A program made the position numbers and the translations under genes. This document shows positions 5,240 to 5,982 of a stretch of DNA of 5,982 nt, in pieces; positions within the stretch are counted from its first letter, which is position 1, and each line of letters opens with the position of its first letter. The stretch covers positions 1-5,982 of the forward strand of contig JAJZUH010000077.1 in NCBI GenBank assembly GCA_021847165.1, in the 5' to 3' direction. A model generated the notes under the pieces. That model had not been told where the DNA came from and did not search any database. It saw nothing but the letters and a program-made list of their open reading frames with translations. This stretch comes from Pseudomonadota bacterium (GTDB taxonomy: Bacteria > Pseudomonadota > Gammaproteobacteria > Burkholderiales > Gallionellaceae).

Positions 5240-5982
5240 ATGCCTGCAGTTCGCACACCCGCCGTGGCCGGAATGTTCTATCCGGACGACCCGCGGCAAC
5301 TCGCGCAAGACGTGCAGCGATTCCTGCACGGGGCGCAGCCGCGCACCCTGAATCCGAAAGCCCTGATCTGCCCGCACGCCGGGTATGTCTATTCCGGTGC
5401 CATCGCCGCCAGCGCCTACGCCGCCTTGAAAGACGTCGCGCCGCGCATCCGTCGCGTGGTGCTGCTCGGCCCTACCCATCGGGTCGCCATTCGCGGCCTG
5501 GCATTGCCCGATGCAGATGCATTCGATACGCCGCTGGGCCGAATCGGGCTGGATACCGATGCGATGCATGCCCTTGCATCGCTGCCCCAGATCACCGTCA
5601 GCCACGAAGCACACAGGCTGGAACACTCACTTGAAGTACAACTGCCCTTCCTGCAAAGCGTGCTGAAGGATTTCACCTTGCTGCCGCTGGCCGTCGGCAT
5701 GGCGACGGCGGAAGAAGTGGCCGAAGTGCTGGAATCAGTCTGGGGCGGGGACGAGACGCTGATCGTCGTCAGTTCCGACCTGTCGCATTACCTGTCCTAC
5801 GCTGCGGCGCAGGCCGTCGATCACGAAACCGTCCGCGACATCCTCGACCTGCAGCAGCCCATAGCCCATGACCATGCCTGTGGCGCCACCCCGATCAACG
5901 GGCTGATCCTCGCCGCACGCAGGCATCGGCTCAAACCGCAGCTGCTCGATCTGCGCAACTCTGGCGACACTGCCGGGTCTAA
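5240..5982 (+). CDS. amrB: AmmeMemoRadiSam system protein B (MEMO1 family), 3' end missing
   Basis: The window holds 247 codons of a MEMO-family protein, normally about 260-280 residues; the C-terminal end lies past the right edge. MEMO proteins have a fold related to non-heme-iron extradiol dioxygenases. Human MEMO1 binds metal, but the bacterial role is unclear. Conserved motifs are all present: AVAGMFYP (8-15), CPHAGY with His46, GPTH with His80, EHSLEVQLPF (128-137), SSDLSHY with Asp180 and His183, and ACG with Cys214. His46, His80, His183 and Cys214 match the metal-site residues reported for human MEMO1 (His49, His81, His192, Cys244). The visible end NSGDTAGS is the family's late conserved block. 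The ATG at 5240 has AGGAG at 5229-5233. In many genomes it neighbours AMMECR1-domain and radical-SAM genes; neither lies upstream here, so partners may be downstream or elsewhere. Confidence 0.93.
   Translation, partial: MPAVRTPAVAGMFYPDDPRQLAQDVQRFLHGAQPRTLNPKALICPHAGYVYSGAIAASAYAALKDVAPRIRRVVLLGPTHRVAIRGLALPDADAFDTPLGRIGLDTDAMHALASLPQITVSHEAHRLEHSLEVQLPFLQSVLKDFTLLPLAVGMATAEEVAEVLESVWGGDETLIVVSSDLSHYLSYAAAQAVDHETVRDILDLQQPIAHDHACGATPINGLILAARRHRLKPQLLDLRNSGDTAGS

Noticed and set aside
5132..5626. A 164-codon minus-strand frame opposite the MEMO gene start and its promoter region
   Set aside because: It overlaps a gene with all family motifs on the plus strand and shows no recognisable domain or ribosome site.

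Overview
The window is a central-metabolism segment of a Gram-negative, GC-rich bacterium, most likely a betaproteobacterium. SdhC, SdhD, SdhA, SdhB and SdhE are all of the proteobacterial type, with heme, quinone, FAD and Fe-S ligands at nearly the E. coli positions. Malate dehydrogenase is the roughly 330-residue type 2 form common in Betaproteobacteria. A Nitrosomonadales or Gallionellaceae-like source is possible but is only an impression from gene content.

Layout. Positions 1-3371 (minus strand) hold a compact succinate dehydrogenase operon transcribed right to left: sdhC, sdhD, sdhA, sdhB and the 5' part of sdhE, which runs off the left edge. Genes overlap by 7, 1 and 4 nt at C/D, D/A and B/E; only A/B has a gap (63 nt). 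Positions 3372-3559 form a 188-nt AT-rich divergent promoter region between sdhC and mdh. It carries a perfect 9-bp inverted repeat and two 19-bp direct repeats with a 22-bp period. mdh follows on the plus strand (3560-4552) and ends at a bidirectional hairpin terminator (4580-4604). That terminator is shared with a convergent minus-strand gene (4622-5008) for a small secreted protein with Gln-Thr repeats and a Gly-Met tail, of unknown function. A 231-nt divergent intergenic region with a Crp/Fnr-like palindrome separates it from a plus-strand MEMO-family gene (amrB, 5240 to the right edge, 3' end missing).

Function. The sdh operon builds complex II: SdhC and SdhD anchor heme and quinone in the membrane, SdhA carries FAD, SdhB carries three Fe-S clusters, and SdhE helps attach FAD to SdhA. 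Malate dehydrogenase acts two steps after succinate dehydrogenase in the TCA cycle, so the shared sdhC-mdh control region probably coordinates them. The MEMO protein belongs to the widespread, poorly understood AmmeMemoRadiSam set; its partners would lie outside the window.

No RNA gene, insertion sequence, CRISPR array or phage gene was seen. The points most worth a second look are the sdhC-mdh repeats and hairpin, the repeat-containing secreted protein, the Crp/Fnr-like site, and the MEMO gene's missing context.
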